Origin: Bradyrhizobium sp. dw_411
Lineage (GTDB): Bacteria > Pseudomonadota > Alphaproteobacteria > Rhizobiales > Xanthobacteraceae
NCBI RefSeq assembly: GCF_018449695.1
Contig: NZ_JAAVUY010000020.1
Coordinates: 83,857-147,856 of the forward strand
Reading direction: 5' to 3'
Length of the DNA: 64,000 nucleotides
Shown here: one piece after another, positions 26,026-34,125 of the stretch
Layout: each line of letters begins with the position of its first letter
Numbering within the stretch: position 1 is the stretch's first letter
Translations under genes and position numbers: made by a program
Notes under the pieces: model-generated
Seen by the model: the letters and a program-made list of their open reading frames with translations, nothing else
Told to the model about the DNA's origin: nothing
Database searches by the model: none

Positions 26026-26640
26026 ATGGAAAAATTTGTCAAGTTGGTCAGTATCGCAGCGCCGCTGCTCGAGCCGAATATCGATACCGACGCCATAATT
26101 CCGGCGCCGTTCTTGCGATCCCCCTCGCTCAACCTGGCGAACGGCTTGTTCTTCAATCGAAGATTTGACGGAAATGGAAAGCCGATTGAAGAATTTATTC
26201 TAAATCGCGCGCCATTCAGTTCGGCGAAGGTTTTAATCGGAGGGTTAAACTTCGGTTGCGGAAGTTCGCGCGAGCAGGCGGTATGGGCCCTGAAGCGTTT
26301 CGGCTTTCGCTGCGTCATCGCGCCGAGTTTCGGCGAAATCTTTTATGACAGCTGCTTCAAAAACGGTGTTCTTCCGATCGTTTTGAATGCCGCAGATCAC
26401 AAGAAGCTCGCCGCCGAAGTTGAATTGTCGAATTTTAAAATCGAAATCGATTTGGACGCGCAAATCATTCGCGCCGGCGGGTTGGAGATCGGTTTCGATG
26501 TGCCTCCCAGAAAACGAGACGCGCTGCTTCAGGGATTGGACGAAATTGGTACGAGCATGCTTTCCATCGATGCGATACGCGACTTCCGCTCTGCCGACAG
26601 AATCCGAAGGCCTTGGGTTTACGATTTGGAGACGCGATAG
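26026..26640 (+). CDS. LeuD-like aconitase-family dehydratase small subunit
   Basis: The 204-residue swivel-domain subunit carries EPNIDTDAIIPAPFLRSP at the N-terminus and LNFGCGSSREQAVWAL, the LeuD hallmark, near residue 76. The loop after it helps set substrate specificity. GGAGG lies ten bases upstream of the ATG, and the gene follows the large subunit within a base, so both are made together. The specificity region between about residues 35 and 60 (NGLFFNRRFDGNGKP) is like true LeuD, which keeps isopropylmalate or citramalate-like substrates possible. Confidence 0.85.
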   Translation: MEKFVKLVSIAAPLLEPNIDTDAIIPAPFLRSPSLNLANGLFFNRRFDGNGKPIEEFILNRAPFSSAKVLIGGLNFGCGSSREQAVWALKRFGFRCVIAPSFGEIFYDSCFKNGVLPIVLNAADHKKLAAEVELSNFKIEIDLDAQIIRAGGLEIGFDVPPRKRDALLQGLDEIGTSMLSIDAIRDFRSADRIRRPWVYDLETR

Positions 26641-26751
26641 AAGAGCGTTATGATCGCAAATCGTTTGCTGCGGCATTTCCTCCGGTAAAAAGTCGGGCTG
26701 TCCGGCGGCGTAGATGGCAGCAATCGGTGCAGTGGACGGGGTGTGGATTTA

Positions 26752-27726
26752 ATGGCCGGCAACGAGATATTTGCGGGCCTTGGGCAAGGTAACGTCGCCT
26801 GCCTCGGCGAGTGTATGGTCGAACTCGTCGAGCGACCCGACGGATTGCTGGCCCGGGGCTATGGCGGCGATACGCTAAATACCGCGGTCTATCTTGCTCG
26901 ACTGGACGTGCCTGTTCGATATGTTACAGCGCTTGGAGACGATGATCTCAGTGACGCGATGCTCGCTGCCTGGTCGAGAGAAGGTATCGATGTGTCGAGC
27001 GTATTTCGCGTTCCGGGGCGGGTGCCTGGTCTTTATTTGATCAGGACGGATTCCGAGGGCGAGCGCCATTTCACCTATTGGCGCGACAGCGCGCCCGTGC
27101 GGCAATTGTTCGATGAGACAAGTGCCCAAGCGGCTGAAAAAGCACTTGCTGCTGCCAGTGTCATATATCTTTCGGGGATCAGTCTCTCGCTCTTCAGCGG
27201 TGAGGCGCGGGGTCGTTTATTCGGATCACTCGGACGTTTACGTCAGGGTGGACGGCGCATCGTGTTTGATTCCAACTTCAGGCCTCGTGGATGGCGGGAT
27301 ATTTCCGATGCACTTGAGGCTTACGATCAAATTCTCCGAATGGCGGATATGGTGCTGGCCGGGGAAGACGATTTCAAATTGTTGAATCAAACGACGGGAG
27401 CTTCCTTGATCGACTTCCTGGCGCGTTACGAACTGCCAGAAGTTGTCGTCAAGTTGATGAAGCCCGGCTGTGTCGTGTTAGCCGAAGGTAGTCGCACGGA
27501 CGTGCCGGTGGCTGCGGTCGTGCAGCCATTGGACACGACTGCCGCCGGAGATAGCTTTGCCGCGGCTTACCTGGCAGCTCGTCTCAAGGGCATGCGTCCA
27601 GCCAAGGCTGCAATTGCCGGCCACGCACTTGCCAGTGTGGTCATTCGTCATTCTGGCGCAATTCTTCCTCAAGATGCGATGCCGGCCGATTTGTTTGGCA
27701 CGCCGTCGAATTTGGATCAATCATGA
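26752..27726 (+). CDS. kdgK: 2-keto-3-deoxygluconate kinase-like PfkB sugar kinase
   Basis: The 324-residue PfkB kinase probably phosphorylates 2-keto-3-deoxygluconate (KDG) at C6 with ATP. The N-terminal sugar-binding block is GYGGDTLNTAVYLARL. YLIRTDSEGERHFTYWRD is the KDG-kinase-type stretch, cited in part as EGERHFTYWR. The C-terminal PfkB signature DTTAAGDSFAAAY contains the catalytic Asp. The aldolase for its product overlaps the stop by four bases (ATGA), which fixes the role well. Start choice is between ATG at 26752 and GTG at 26743. Confidence 0.87.
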   Translation: MAGNEIFAGLGQGNVACLGECMVELVERPDGLLARGYGGDTLNTAVYLARLDVPVRYVTALGDDDLSDAMLAAWSREGIDVSSVFRVPGRVPGLYLIRTDSEGERHFTYWRDSAPVRQLFDETSAQAAEKALAAASVIYLSGISLSLFSGEARGRLFGSLGRLRQGGRRIVFDSNFRPRGWRDISDALEAYDQILRMADMVLAGEDDFKLLNQTTGASLIDFLARYELPEVVVKLMKPGCVVLAEGSRTDVPVAAVVQPLDTTAAGDSFAAAYLAARLKGMRPAKAAIAGHALASVVIRHSGAILPQDAMPADLFGTPSNLDQS

Positions 27727-28370
27727 CACCAACAAGTTCAATCGAAGGCCTGATGCGCGCGGCGCGCATCGTGCCGGTTCTTACCATACACGAACTTGTT
27801 CACGCGGTGCCGTTGGCGCAGGCGCTTGTCGCTGGGGGCATTTGCACGCTCGAAATAACGCTCAGGACTGCGGCAGGGGCTAAAGCAGCTGAAGCAATCG
27901 TGGCATCGGTTCCGGGAGCTGTTGTCGGATTGGGCACCGTTCTCGCCGTGCGGGATCTGCAACTGGCCCGCGATATCGGCTGTGCCTTTTCTTTTTCGCC
28001 GGGAGCGACTCCGGAGCTACTTGACGCGGCGGCGCGTGAAAATCATCCGTTTATCCCCGGTGTTGCGACGGCGTCGGAATTGATGTTTGCGAGAGATCGA
28101 GGTTTCAATGTCGTGAAATTATTTCCAGCCGCACAACTCGGAGGAATCTCGGCCATTAAAGCGTTGGCCGGCCCGTTCCCTGACGCTCTTTTTTGTCCAA
28201 CCGGCGGCATCGGGGAACAAGATTTCGCGAACTATCTCGCTATGCCTAATGTGCTTTCTGTTGGCGGATCATGGCTCGCATCTGCGGAGGATATACGGCT
28301 GAATAGATGGCAACAAATTGAAGAGAGGGCACGAAAGTCCGTGTCGAAAATTCAAATGCCACTCGACTGA
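27723..28370 (+). CDS. eda: 2-dehydro-3-deoxy-6-phosphogluconate aldolase
   Basis: The 215-residue class I aldolase cleaves KDPG to pyruvate and glyceraldehyde 3-phosphate. Lys132 in VVKLFPAA is the Schiff-base lysine. GGICTLEITLRT near residue 38 carries the general-base Glu, and CPTGGIGEQDF binds phosphate. Length is normal. The ATG overlaps the kinase stop. Kinase and aldolase together are the lower Entner-Doudoroff route from KDG, so locus 1 should deliver KDG or a close analogue. A terminator-like hairpin follows. Confidence 0.92.
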   Translation: MTPTSSIEGLMRAARIVPVLTIHELVHAVPLAQALVAGGICTLEITLRTAAGAKAAEAIVASVPGAVVGLGTVLAVRDLQLARDIGCAFSFSPGATPELLDAAARENHPFIPGVATASELMFARDRGFNVVKLFPAAQLGGISAIKALAGPFPDALFCPTGGIGEQDFANYLAMPNVLSVGGSWLASAEDIRLNRWQQIEERARKSVSKIQMPLD

Positions 28371-28407
28371 ATTTCTTTTGTCTGGATAAACGGTTTAAAA
28401 TGGCTTT

Positions 28408-28430
28408 GGACCTGCAGAGGTCCTGTTTCT
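28408..28430 (+). terminator. Terminator-like hairpin after the aldolase gene
   Basis: GGACCT, GCAG and AGGTCC form a short perfect stem followed by TGTTTCTC, 37 bases after the stop. The T-run is weak. Confidence 0.45.
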
Positions 28431-28791
28431 CGTCGCATGATGGAATTCACCGATAATCGTCACAGTCTTCCGTCGCGGCAGTTCGCGGACTGACGAAGTC
28501 TGATTAAAATGCGGCCAAATCCTGCCATTGGGCTTTTTCTTCTCGTTTCGATGTTCGGTCAAGTTGGCGCGCCGACCGATAAGGTTTTCAGTCTTTCCTT
28601 GTCAGTTGTCGTCACAGGCAAGCGCTTCAGCAAAACGGACTCAACTTCCGACTCATGAGGTTTTCGACGAAGTCGTGGCAGCCATTGCTTTCGCCGCTCG
28701 GCAAGTCGGTCCACCAGAGAAGCGAGACGCCGCTCGGGGTTTAAGTCATCTCCGCTTCCCTTGCGTCTCATCCGGCCATATGATCGAATTA

Positions 28792-28809
28792 ATAGAACAA
28801 TCGTTCTAT
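28792..28809. promoter_or_regulatory. Candidate operator ATAGAAC-AATC-GTTCTAT
   Basis: Seven-base perfect arms flank a four-base centre, about 90 bases before the Bug-protein start. The GAAC...GTTC pattern resembles IclR-type sites, and an IclR regulator lies in the same operon at 33326. TetR-type binding is equally possible. Confidence 0.5.
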
Positions 28810-28897
28810 CAGACAGAATGCTCGAAATGGCAGCCTTTGGGCCCGTTGTCGTGGCGAACCGTCCGATATCGAACAAAAATGTTGAGCGGAGGAAGTC

Positions 28898-29896
28898 ATG
28901 AAAAGCCGGAAGGCCGCGGCACTGACGATGGCTCGGCGCGCTGTTTTGGCCACGCTTCTGATTGGCATGACCGTCTTTACGCCGTCGGCACGGGCCGCCG
29001 ATGCCTATCCGAACCGGCTCATCCGGCTGGTGGTGCCGTTTCCGGCGGGAAGCGCAACCGACGTTGAAGCACGCTTCCTCGTCGATAAAGTCAGCGCGCT
29101 GTTGAACCAGAAATTTGTCGTCGAGAACAAGGCGGGCGCGAACGGCAATATCGGCGCCTCCGAGGTCGCGCGCGCGGCGCCGGACGGCTACACGCTCTAT
29201 CTCGCCACCAATTCGACGCACTCGGCAAATGTACATCTCTACAACACGATGCCATTCGATCCGGTGGCCGATTTCACGCCGATCGCGCGGCTGACGCGCA
29301 ATCCGCTCGTGATGGTGGTTGCCAAGGGCTTTCCGGCCAAGAGCCTGACCGAATTCATCGCTTACGCGAAAGCCAATCCGGGCAAGCTGAGCTACGGGAC
29401 CGGCAATACCGGAAGTATGGCGGCCGCACAGCTCGTCAAATCGATGGCCAACATCGACGCAGTGCGGGTGTCGTATCCAGGCACGCCACAAGCGATCACC
29501 GATCTCCTCGGAGGCCGCATCGAATTTGTCATCACTGATGTCGCGGTGACGCGCGATTTCATCAATGAGGGCGGGCTGCGGGCGCTTGGCGTCACCACCG
29601 CCAAAGCGATTGCTTCGCTTCCGAACGTGGCCCCCATCGCAGAGGTTGGATTGCCTGGCTACGACTTCGCGGCCTGGAGCGGGTTATTCGCTCCGAAGAA
29701 CACGCCGGGCGAGGTCGTTCAGGTCTTGAACAAGGCTTTTGTGGCTGTGATGGCGACGCCGGAGGCAAGGAAATTCTTCGAGGGTATCGGTCTCGAGCCC
29801 GATACCAGCACGCCCGAAGGTCTTGCCGAGCACGTCCGAACCCAGACGGAGTTGTGGGGACGCCTCATCAAGGAGTCGGGCCTTGAAAAAATCTGA
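28898..29896 (+). CDS. Bug/TctC-family periplasmic substrate-binding protein
   Basis: The 332-residue protein has a signal peptide of about 33 residues and the Bug-family opening YPNRLIRLVVPFPAGSATDV. NGNIGASEVARAAPDGYTL and the VSYPGTPQAITDLLGGRI region follow. Bug proteins bind carboxylates or amides for TctAB-type transporters, but no tctA or tctB is in the window. GGAGG precedes the ATG at good distance. The stop overlaps the next gene, which begins at an upstream TTG. Confidence 0.92.
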   Translation: MKSRKAAALTMARRAVLATLLIGMTVFTPSARAADAYPNRLIRLVVPFPAGSATDVEARFLVDKVSALLNQKFVVENKAGANGNIGASEVARAAPDGYTLYLATNSTHSANVHLYNTMPFDPVADFTPIARLTRNPLVMVVAKGFPAKSLTEFIAYAKANPGKLSYGTGNTGSMAAAQLVKSMANIDAVRVSYPGTPQAITDLLGGRIEFVITDVAVTRDFINEGGLRALGVTTAKAIASLPNVAPIAEVGLPGYDFAAWSGLFAPKNTPGEVVQVLNKAFVAVMATPEARKFFEGIGLEPDTSTPEGLAEHVRTQTELWGRLIKESGLEKI

Positions 29897-30278
29897 TCCT
29901 GTTAGTGAGGCCTTTGCGCGGCTTGCGATGCTGCTTGAAAGGGATGCTGCTCTGATCCAGCGCGGACGGTTTCTCGACGTGGATTGTCTGCTTGGCTCGA
30001 CGGAGCAGGCGTTCCATATATCGATACGCGCGGGCCGGATCATCGACACGGCGCCGGCGCCGGTGCTGATGCGCTCTTGGCGCTTCGCCTACCGCGCAAC
30101 GCCGCAAGCCTGGACGGCGTTTTGGCAGCCGCTGCCGAAAGCGGGGTGGCATGATCTCCTCTCGCTCACCAAGCGTGGAGAAGCCATGCTGGAAGGCGAC
30201 ATCCAGCCTTTCATCACGAACTTGCAATATTTCAAGGACCTGCTCGCGCTACCGCGTATGTCAGGAGGTGCAAGATGA
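29883..30278 (+). CDS. SCP2-like small protein, TTG start
   Basis: The 131-residue product shows a C-terminal half (SWRFAYRATPQAWTAFWQPL then EGDIQPFITNLQYFKDLL) resembling the SCP2 sterol-carrier fold: a beta sheet with a Trp/Pro-rich turn and a GDxxxFxxNLxxxxxLL helix. Such domains bind hydrophobic ligands or serve as accessory domains. The TTG at 29883 is chosen because AAGGAG lies seven bases upstream; it overlaps the preceding stop. A later ATG at 29929 would remove the first helix. The gene overlaps the following hydrolase start by ATGA. A shared task with the hydrolase is inferred. Confidence 0.6.
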   Translation: MKKSDPVSEAFARLAMLLERDAALIQRGRFLDVDCLLGSTEQAFHISIRAGRIIDTAPAPVLMRSWRFAYRATPQAWTAFWQPLPKAGWHDLLSLTKRGEAMLEGDIQPFITNLQYFKDLLALPRMSGGAR

Positions 30279-31129
30279 CCGGCCGGATCGAGCCAATGGT
30301 CGGCCGCTACGTGCATGTCGAGATCGACGGCACGCCGCACCGTATCTATTTCGAAGAAGCGGGGCAGGGCATTCCGCTTGTCTGTCTGCATACCGCTGGC
30401 TCTGACGGACGGCAGTGGCGTCATCTTCTTGCAGATGAGGAGTTCACAAGATATTTCCGGATCATTGCCTTCGATATGCCATGGCATGGCAAGTCCAATC
30501 CGCCTGCGAGCTGGGACGGAACTGAGTATCAGCTCACCACCGCCCGCTACACGCAGACGATCCGCGCCTTTTGCGCGGCGCTTGATCTCGACAAGCCCGT
30601 GGTGATGGGCTGTTCGATCGGCGGTCGTATCGTGCTCAACCTGGCGATCGATCATGCCAGCGAATTCCGCGCATTGGTCGGACTTGAGGCGGCAGATTTC
30701 CAGGCGCCCTGGTACGACACCACCTGGCTCAATCGGCCGGATGTTCATGGTGGCGAAGTCTGTGCTGCGCTGGTTTCCGGGCTTGTCGCACCGCAGAGTC
30801 CGGCGGAAGCACGTATGGAAACGCTGTGGGCCTACAAGCAAGGCGGCCCTGGCGTGTTCAAGGGCGACCTCTATTTTTATCGCGTCGACGGCGACCTGCG
30901 GGGGCGGACGAAAGCGATCGATACGAGTGTCTGTCCACTTTATCTTCTGACCGGCGAATATGATTTTTCCTGCATGCCGGAAGACACTGTGCGCACCGCA
31001 GCCGAGATTTCCGGTGTTGAAGTCACGGTCATGGAGCAAGTCGGTCATTTTCCCATGAGCGAAAATCCGATGCAGTTCCGGCGCTACATCGCACCCGTAC
31101 TCGAGAAAATCCGGCAAAAGAAATTTTAG
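30275..31129 (+). CDS. Alpha/beta hydrolase
   Basis: The 284-residue cytoplasmic enzyme has an oxyanion motif LHTAGSDGRQW, the nucleophile elbow GCSIGG with Ser114, an Asp in GEYDFSCMPEDT and His in VGHFPMSENP, a complete triad. Size and motifs fit enol-lactonase and C-C hydrolase-like enzymes. The ATGA overlap with the SCP2-like gene and a 13-base gap to the binding-protein gene place it in an operon. Substrate is not evident; ester or lactone hydrolysis after import of a carboxylate is a reasonable guess. Confidence 0.82.
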   Translation: MTGRIEPMVGRYVHVEIDGTPHRIYFEEAGQGIPLVCLHTAGSDGRQWRHLLADEEFTRYFRIIAFDMPWHGKSNPPASWDGTEYQLTTARYTQTIRAFCAALDLDKPVVMGCSIGGRIVLNLAIDHASEFRALVGLEAADFQAPWYDTTWLNRPDVHGGEVCAALVSGLVAPQSPAEARMETLWAYKQGGPGVFKGDLYFYRVDGDLRGRTKAIDTSVCPLYLLTGEYDFSCMPEDTVRTAAEISGVEVTVMEQVGHFPMSENPMQFRRYIAPVLEKIRQKKF

Positions 31130-31142
31130 GGAAGGGCGATCC

Positions 31143-32351
31143 ATGGCGAGGGTATTCGGGCGAGGTATCTACGTTTGTGCAGCGCTTGCTTTGTTCATGC
31201 AAACGGCGGCAGCCGCTGAAACCATCAGGATTGGCGTACTGAACGACCAATCCGGCGTGTTTGCCGACAATGGTGGTGTCGGCTCGGTGGCAGCCGCAAA
31301 ACTCGCGGCTGAAGATTTTGGCGGCGAAATTTTGGGGCAGAAGATCGAAGTCATTTCCGCGGATCACCAAAACAAGCCCGATATAGCGGCATCGATCGCA
31401 CGCCGATGGTTCGATACCGAGGGCGTCGATGTGGTCGCCGATGGCGCGGCGTCTTCGGCCGGTTTTGCGATACTCGAAGTCGCACGACAGAAGAACAGGA
31501 TCTTCGTCATCAGCGGCCCCGGCTCGTCCGACTTCACCGGCAAATCCTGTTCGCCAGTCAGCTTCCACTTCAACTACGACACTTATGCCTTGTCCAAGCT
31601 GACGAGCGAGGCGATCACCAAGGCGGGCGGCGACTCCTGGTTTTTCGTTACGGCTGACTATGCCTTTGGGCACGCGCTGCAACGCGACGCCACCAGGTTC
31701 ATCGAAAGTGCCGGCGGAAAGGTCGTCGGTTCGGCAGCACATCCGCTCGGGACTGCCGATATGGCGTCGTTCCTGTTGCAAGCGCAGGGTTCGAAGGCCA
31801 AGGTCGTAGGTCTCGCCACTTCGGGCGCCGACGTTCAGACCGCGATCAAGCAGGCAGGCGAATTCGGTATTGTCGAAGGCGGTCAGAAGCTGGCGGGGCT
31901 TCTGGTATTCATCACCGATGTCAACGTGCTCGGTCTGAAGGCCACGCAAGGCCTGCAAATCGCGACTTCGTTCTACTGGGATTTGAACGAGGAAACCCGA
32001 GCCTGGGCGAAGCGATACTTCGCGATAACAGGCGGAAAAGTGCCGAGCATGGTGCAGGCCGGCGTCTACAGCGGCGTTCATCATTATCTGGCCGCGGTAA
32101 AAGCCGCGGGCACCAAGGATCCGACCGCCGTGGCCAAAAAGATGCACGAGATGAAGGTAAGCGACATGTACAACAAGGACGTTGTCGTGCGTCCAGACGG
32201 ACGCGTCCTGCACACGATGTACCTGGTTCAGGTCAAGAAGCCTGACGAGTCGAAGTACCGGTACGACTACTACAAGGTCATTACGACCTCGCCGGGCGAG
32301 CAGGCGTTTCGTCCCATGAGCGAAGGCAACTGCCCGCTTGTCAACAATTGA
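31143..32351 (+). CDS. LivK-like ABC transporter substrate-binding protein
   Basis: The 402-residue periplasmic protein has a signal peptide (ALALFMQTAAAA region) and the type I fold typical of branched-chain amino-acid or aromatic-acid binders: IRIGVLNDQSGVFADNG at the start and DVNVLGLKATQGLQIATSFY near residue 260. Homologues in the family bind benzoate-type acids and amides as well as amino acids. No LivHMGF membrane or ATPase genes are nearby in this window; only a dead LivF fragment occurs at 11759. A start ATG at 31143 follows GGAAGGGCGATCC. Confidence 0.88.
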   Translation: MARVFGRGIYVCAALALFMQTAAAAETIRIGVLNDQSGVFADNGGVGSVAAAKLAAEDFGGEILGQKIEVISADHQNKPDIAASIARRWFDTEGVDVVADGAASSAGFAILEVARQKNRIFVISGPGSSDFTGKSCSPVSFHFNYDTYALSKLTSEAITKAGGDSWFFVTADYAFGHALQRDATRFIESAGGKVVGSAAHPLGTADMASFLLQAQGSKAKVVGLATSGADVQTAIKQAGEFGIVEGGQKLAGLLVFITDVNVLGLKATQGLQIATSFYWDLNEETRAWAKRYFAITGGKVPSMVQAGVYSGVHHYLAAVKAAGTKDPTAVAKKMHEMKVSDMYNKDVVVRPDGRVLHTMYLVQVKKPDESKYRYDYYKVITTSPGEQAFRPMSEGNCPLVNN

Positions 32352-32426
32352 GCGGTTCCAGGTATCGTAGGCGTGGCATGCCCGTGCCGGTCGATAGACA
32401 TTGAGATGAATGCAAAGGAGAATTGT

Positions 32427-33314
32427 ATGACAGGTGCTATTGGCTTTATCGGTCTCGGCGTGATGGGCGAGCCGATGTGCCGCAACCTGGCCAACAAATC
32501 GGGCAAATCTGTCATTGGGTTTGATCGCGTCGATGCGCCGCTGGAAAGGCTCGCGGGCTTTGGCGTCAAGCGAGCCGTCTCGCTGGCAGAACTGGCGAAA
32601 CAGGCCGATGTAATCTTCATGGCGCTGCCCAGCGGAAGGCATGTGCAGGCGGTTTGTGAGGGCGATGATGGCCTGCTTGGACATGCCGGGGTGAGGCACA
32701 CCATCGTTGATCTCGGTACCTCTCCGGTAGAAGCGAGCCGCGAACTGGCCAAGCGCTTTGCCGCCAAGGGGGCAAACTATGCGGATGCACCGATTGCGCG
32801 AACCCGTCAGGCGGCGGAGACCGGCACCTTGAGCGTGATGGTTGGTGCCGATGCCGCCACGTTCGCCATGTTGCAGCCGCTGATCGCGACTTTTGCCACA
32901 GACATCACCCATTGCGGCGCGGTCGGCGCCGGACAGGTCGTAAAAATTCTCAATAACATGGTGCTGATGCAGACCGTGGTCGCGCTCGGCGAGGCGCTGG
33001 AAACAGCCAAGCGGGCGGGCCTGGATGCCAAGCTACTGTTCGAGACGCTTTCCAAGGGTTCCGCAGACAGCTTCGCGCTGCGCAACCATGGCATGAAGGC
33101 GATGCTGCCAGATACGTTTCCGGAGCGAGCCTTCTCGACCGAATATGCCCGCAAGGATATCGCCTACGCGCTCGATCTCGGGAGGTCGGTAGACCTCAAG
33201 CTCGAAGGCGCGGAATTGGCTGACAAGCTTCTCGGCAAGGCAATTGAGGCGGGATTTGGCGATCTTTATTGGCCGGTGTTGGCGCGCATCATCAAAGGGT
33301 CGCAAACGGCCTGA
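32427..33314 (+). CDS. NAD(P)-dependent beta-hydroxyacid dehydrogenase (3-hydroxyisobutyrate dehydrogenase family)
   Basis: The 295-residue protein has the Rossmann motif GFIGLGVMGEPM at the N-terminus, the substrate block GTSPVEASRELA and the catalytic Lys173 in GAGQVVKILNNM. It oxidises a 3-hydroxy acid to the semialdehyde or beta-keto acid with NAD(P). AAGGAG precedes ATG 32427, which settles the start over ATG 32373. In the second motif, DAPIARTRQAAETG departs from the usual DAPVSGG; Arg and Thr replace the two Gly. That suggests different substrate preference. Confidence 0.88.
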   Translation: MTGAIGFIGLGVMGEPMCRNLANKSGKSVIGFDRVDAPLERLAGFGVKRAVSLAELAKQADVIFMALPSGRHVQAVCEGDDGLLGHAGVRHTIVDLGTSPVEASRELAKRFAAKGANYADAPIARTRQAAETGTLSVMVGADAATFAMLQPLIATFATDITHCGAVGAGQVVKILNNMVLMQTVVALGEALETAKRAGLDAKLLFETLSKGSADSFALRNHGMKAMLPDTFPERAFSTEYARKDIAYALDLGRSVDLKLEGAELADKLLGKAIEAGFGDLYWPVLARIIKGSQTA

Positions 33315-33325
33315 CGGGAAGTTTG

Positions 33326-34069
33326 ATGAAGAAATCAGCAGCAAGATCGACGGCGGTACACGTGCCGGAGCCTGACGCAGCAGAGGGAGTTGCGGCCGTT
33401 GAGCGAGCGCTCTCGGTCGTCGCTGCACTGGAAACGTCGGATCAGCCGGTGACGTTGGCCGAAATCGCCGTCCGCACCGGCTTCTACAAGAGTACGATCC
33501 TGCGTCTGTTGGTGTCGCTGATCTCCTGGGGATATGTTACCCGGCTGCCAAACGGGACTTACGATCTCGGCCCGACGGCCTTTCGCCTTGGCGTGGCTTT
33601 CACACGGAAAAATGCGCTCGGTCACCACGTTGTGCCCGCGCTTCAGCGATTGGTCGAGCTTGGTACCGAAAGTGCATCATTCCACGTGCGCCAGGACGCC
33701 GAGAACCGTGTCTGCCTGTTCCGTGTGAATTCGCGCCACGCAACGCTCGATCGCGTTGAAGCGGGCCATAGCTACGCGTTATTGCGGGGCGCCGCCGGTC
33801 ACATCATCCTGGCTTATGCCGGCAGTACCGGCCCGCGATACGAGGCTATCCGCGTCAGCGGTTTCGACGTTTCGCTCGGCGAGCGGGATCCGAGTTGCGC
33901 CGCGGTGGCGGCCCCGGTCTTCGGACCGCGCGATACGCTCGTGGGAGTGATCTCGCTATCGGGACCGCGCGAGCGTTTCGGTAAGGGCGAGATTGCGAAG
34001 ATGAAACGCCTGCTCGGCCCAGCCGCCGAAGAACTCACAGACAACTTCGGTGGGATATGGCCATTCTGA
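33326..34069 (+). CDS. IclR-family transcriptional regulator
   Basis: The 247-residue regulator has an N-terminal winged helix (VERALSVVAALETSDQPVTL, then EIAVRTGFYKSTILRLLVSL) and a C-terminal effector domain (RVEAGHSYALLRGAAGHIIL, then SCAAVAAPVFGP). The layout is canonical. The gene lies 11 bases after the dehydrogenase and precedes the MmgE/PrpD gene in the same direction, so it is probably part of the operon it controls. The palindrome at 28792 before the first Bug gene is a candidate target. An upstream start at 33269 is inside the dehydrogenase gene. Confidence 0.9.
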   Translation: MKKSAARSTAVHVPEPDAAEGVAAVERALSVVAALETSDQPVTLAEIAVRTGFYKSTILRLLVSLISWGYVTRLPNGTYDLGPTAFRLGVAFTRKNALGHHVVPALQRLVELGTESASFHVRQDAENRVCLFRVNSRHATLDRVEAGHSYALLRGAAGHIILAYAGSTGPRYEAIRVSGFDVSLGERDPSCAAVAAPVFGPRDTLVGVISLSGPRERFGKGEIAKMKRLLGPAAEELTDNFGGIWPF

Positions 34070-34125
34070 CGTTGAGCGCAGAGTCTCCTTTTTCATTTGC
34101 AGGCCTACCCGGGAATTCCTGAGAC

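Larger units (their letters stand above)
28371..28897. other. Intergenic region between locus 1 and locus 2
   Basis: These 527 bases hold the hairpin at 28408, the palindrome at 28792 and little else. A minus-strand frame at 28559-28771 (70 residues, very Arg/Leu-rich, starting MRRKGSGDD) has no family I know and no ribosome site. A plus-strand frame starting at 28528 is out of frame with real genes. Neither is called. Confidence 0.45.

Noticed and set aside
24618..26640. LeuCD as the leucine-synthesis isomerase
   Set aside because: Possible, but no leuA, leuB or related genes are near, and the context is catabolic. Kept only as a caution in the entries.
28528..29067. Plus-strand frame from 28528 into the Bug gene
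   Set aside because: It is out of frame with the Bug protein and has no domain likeness.
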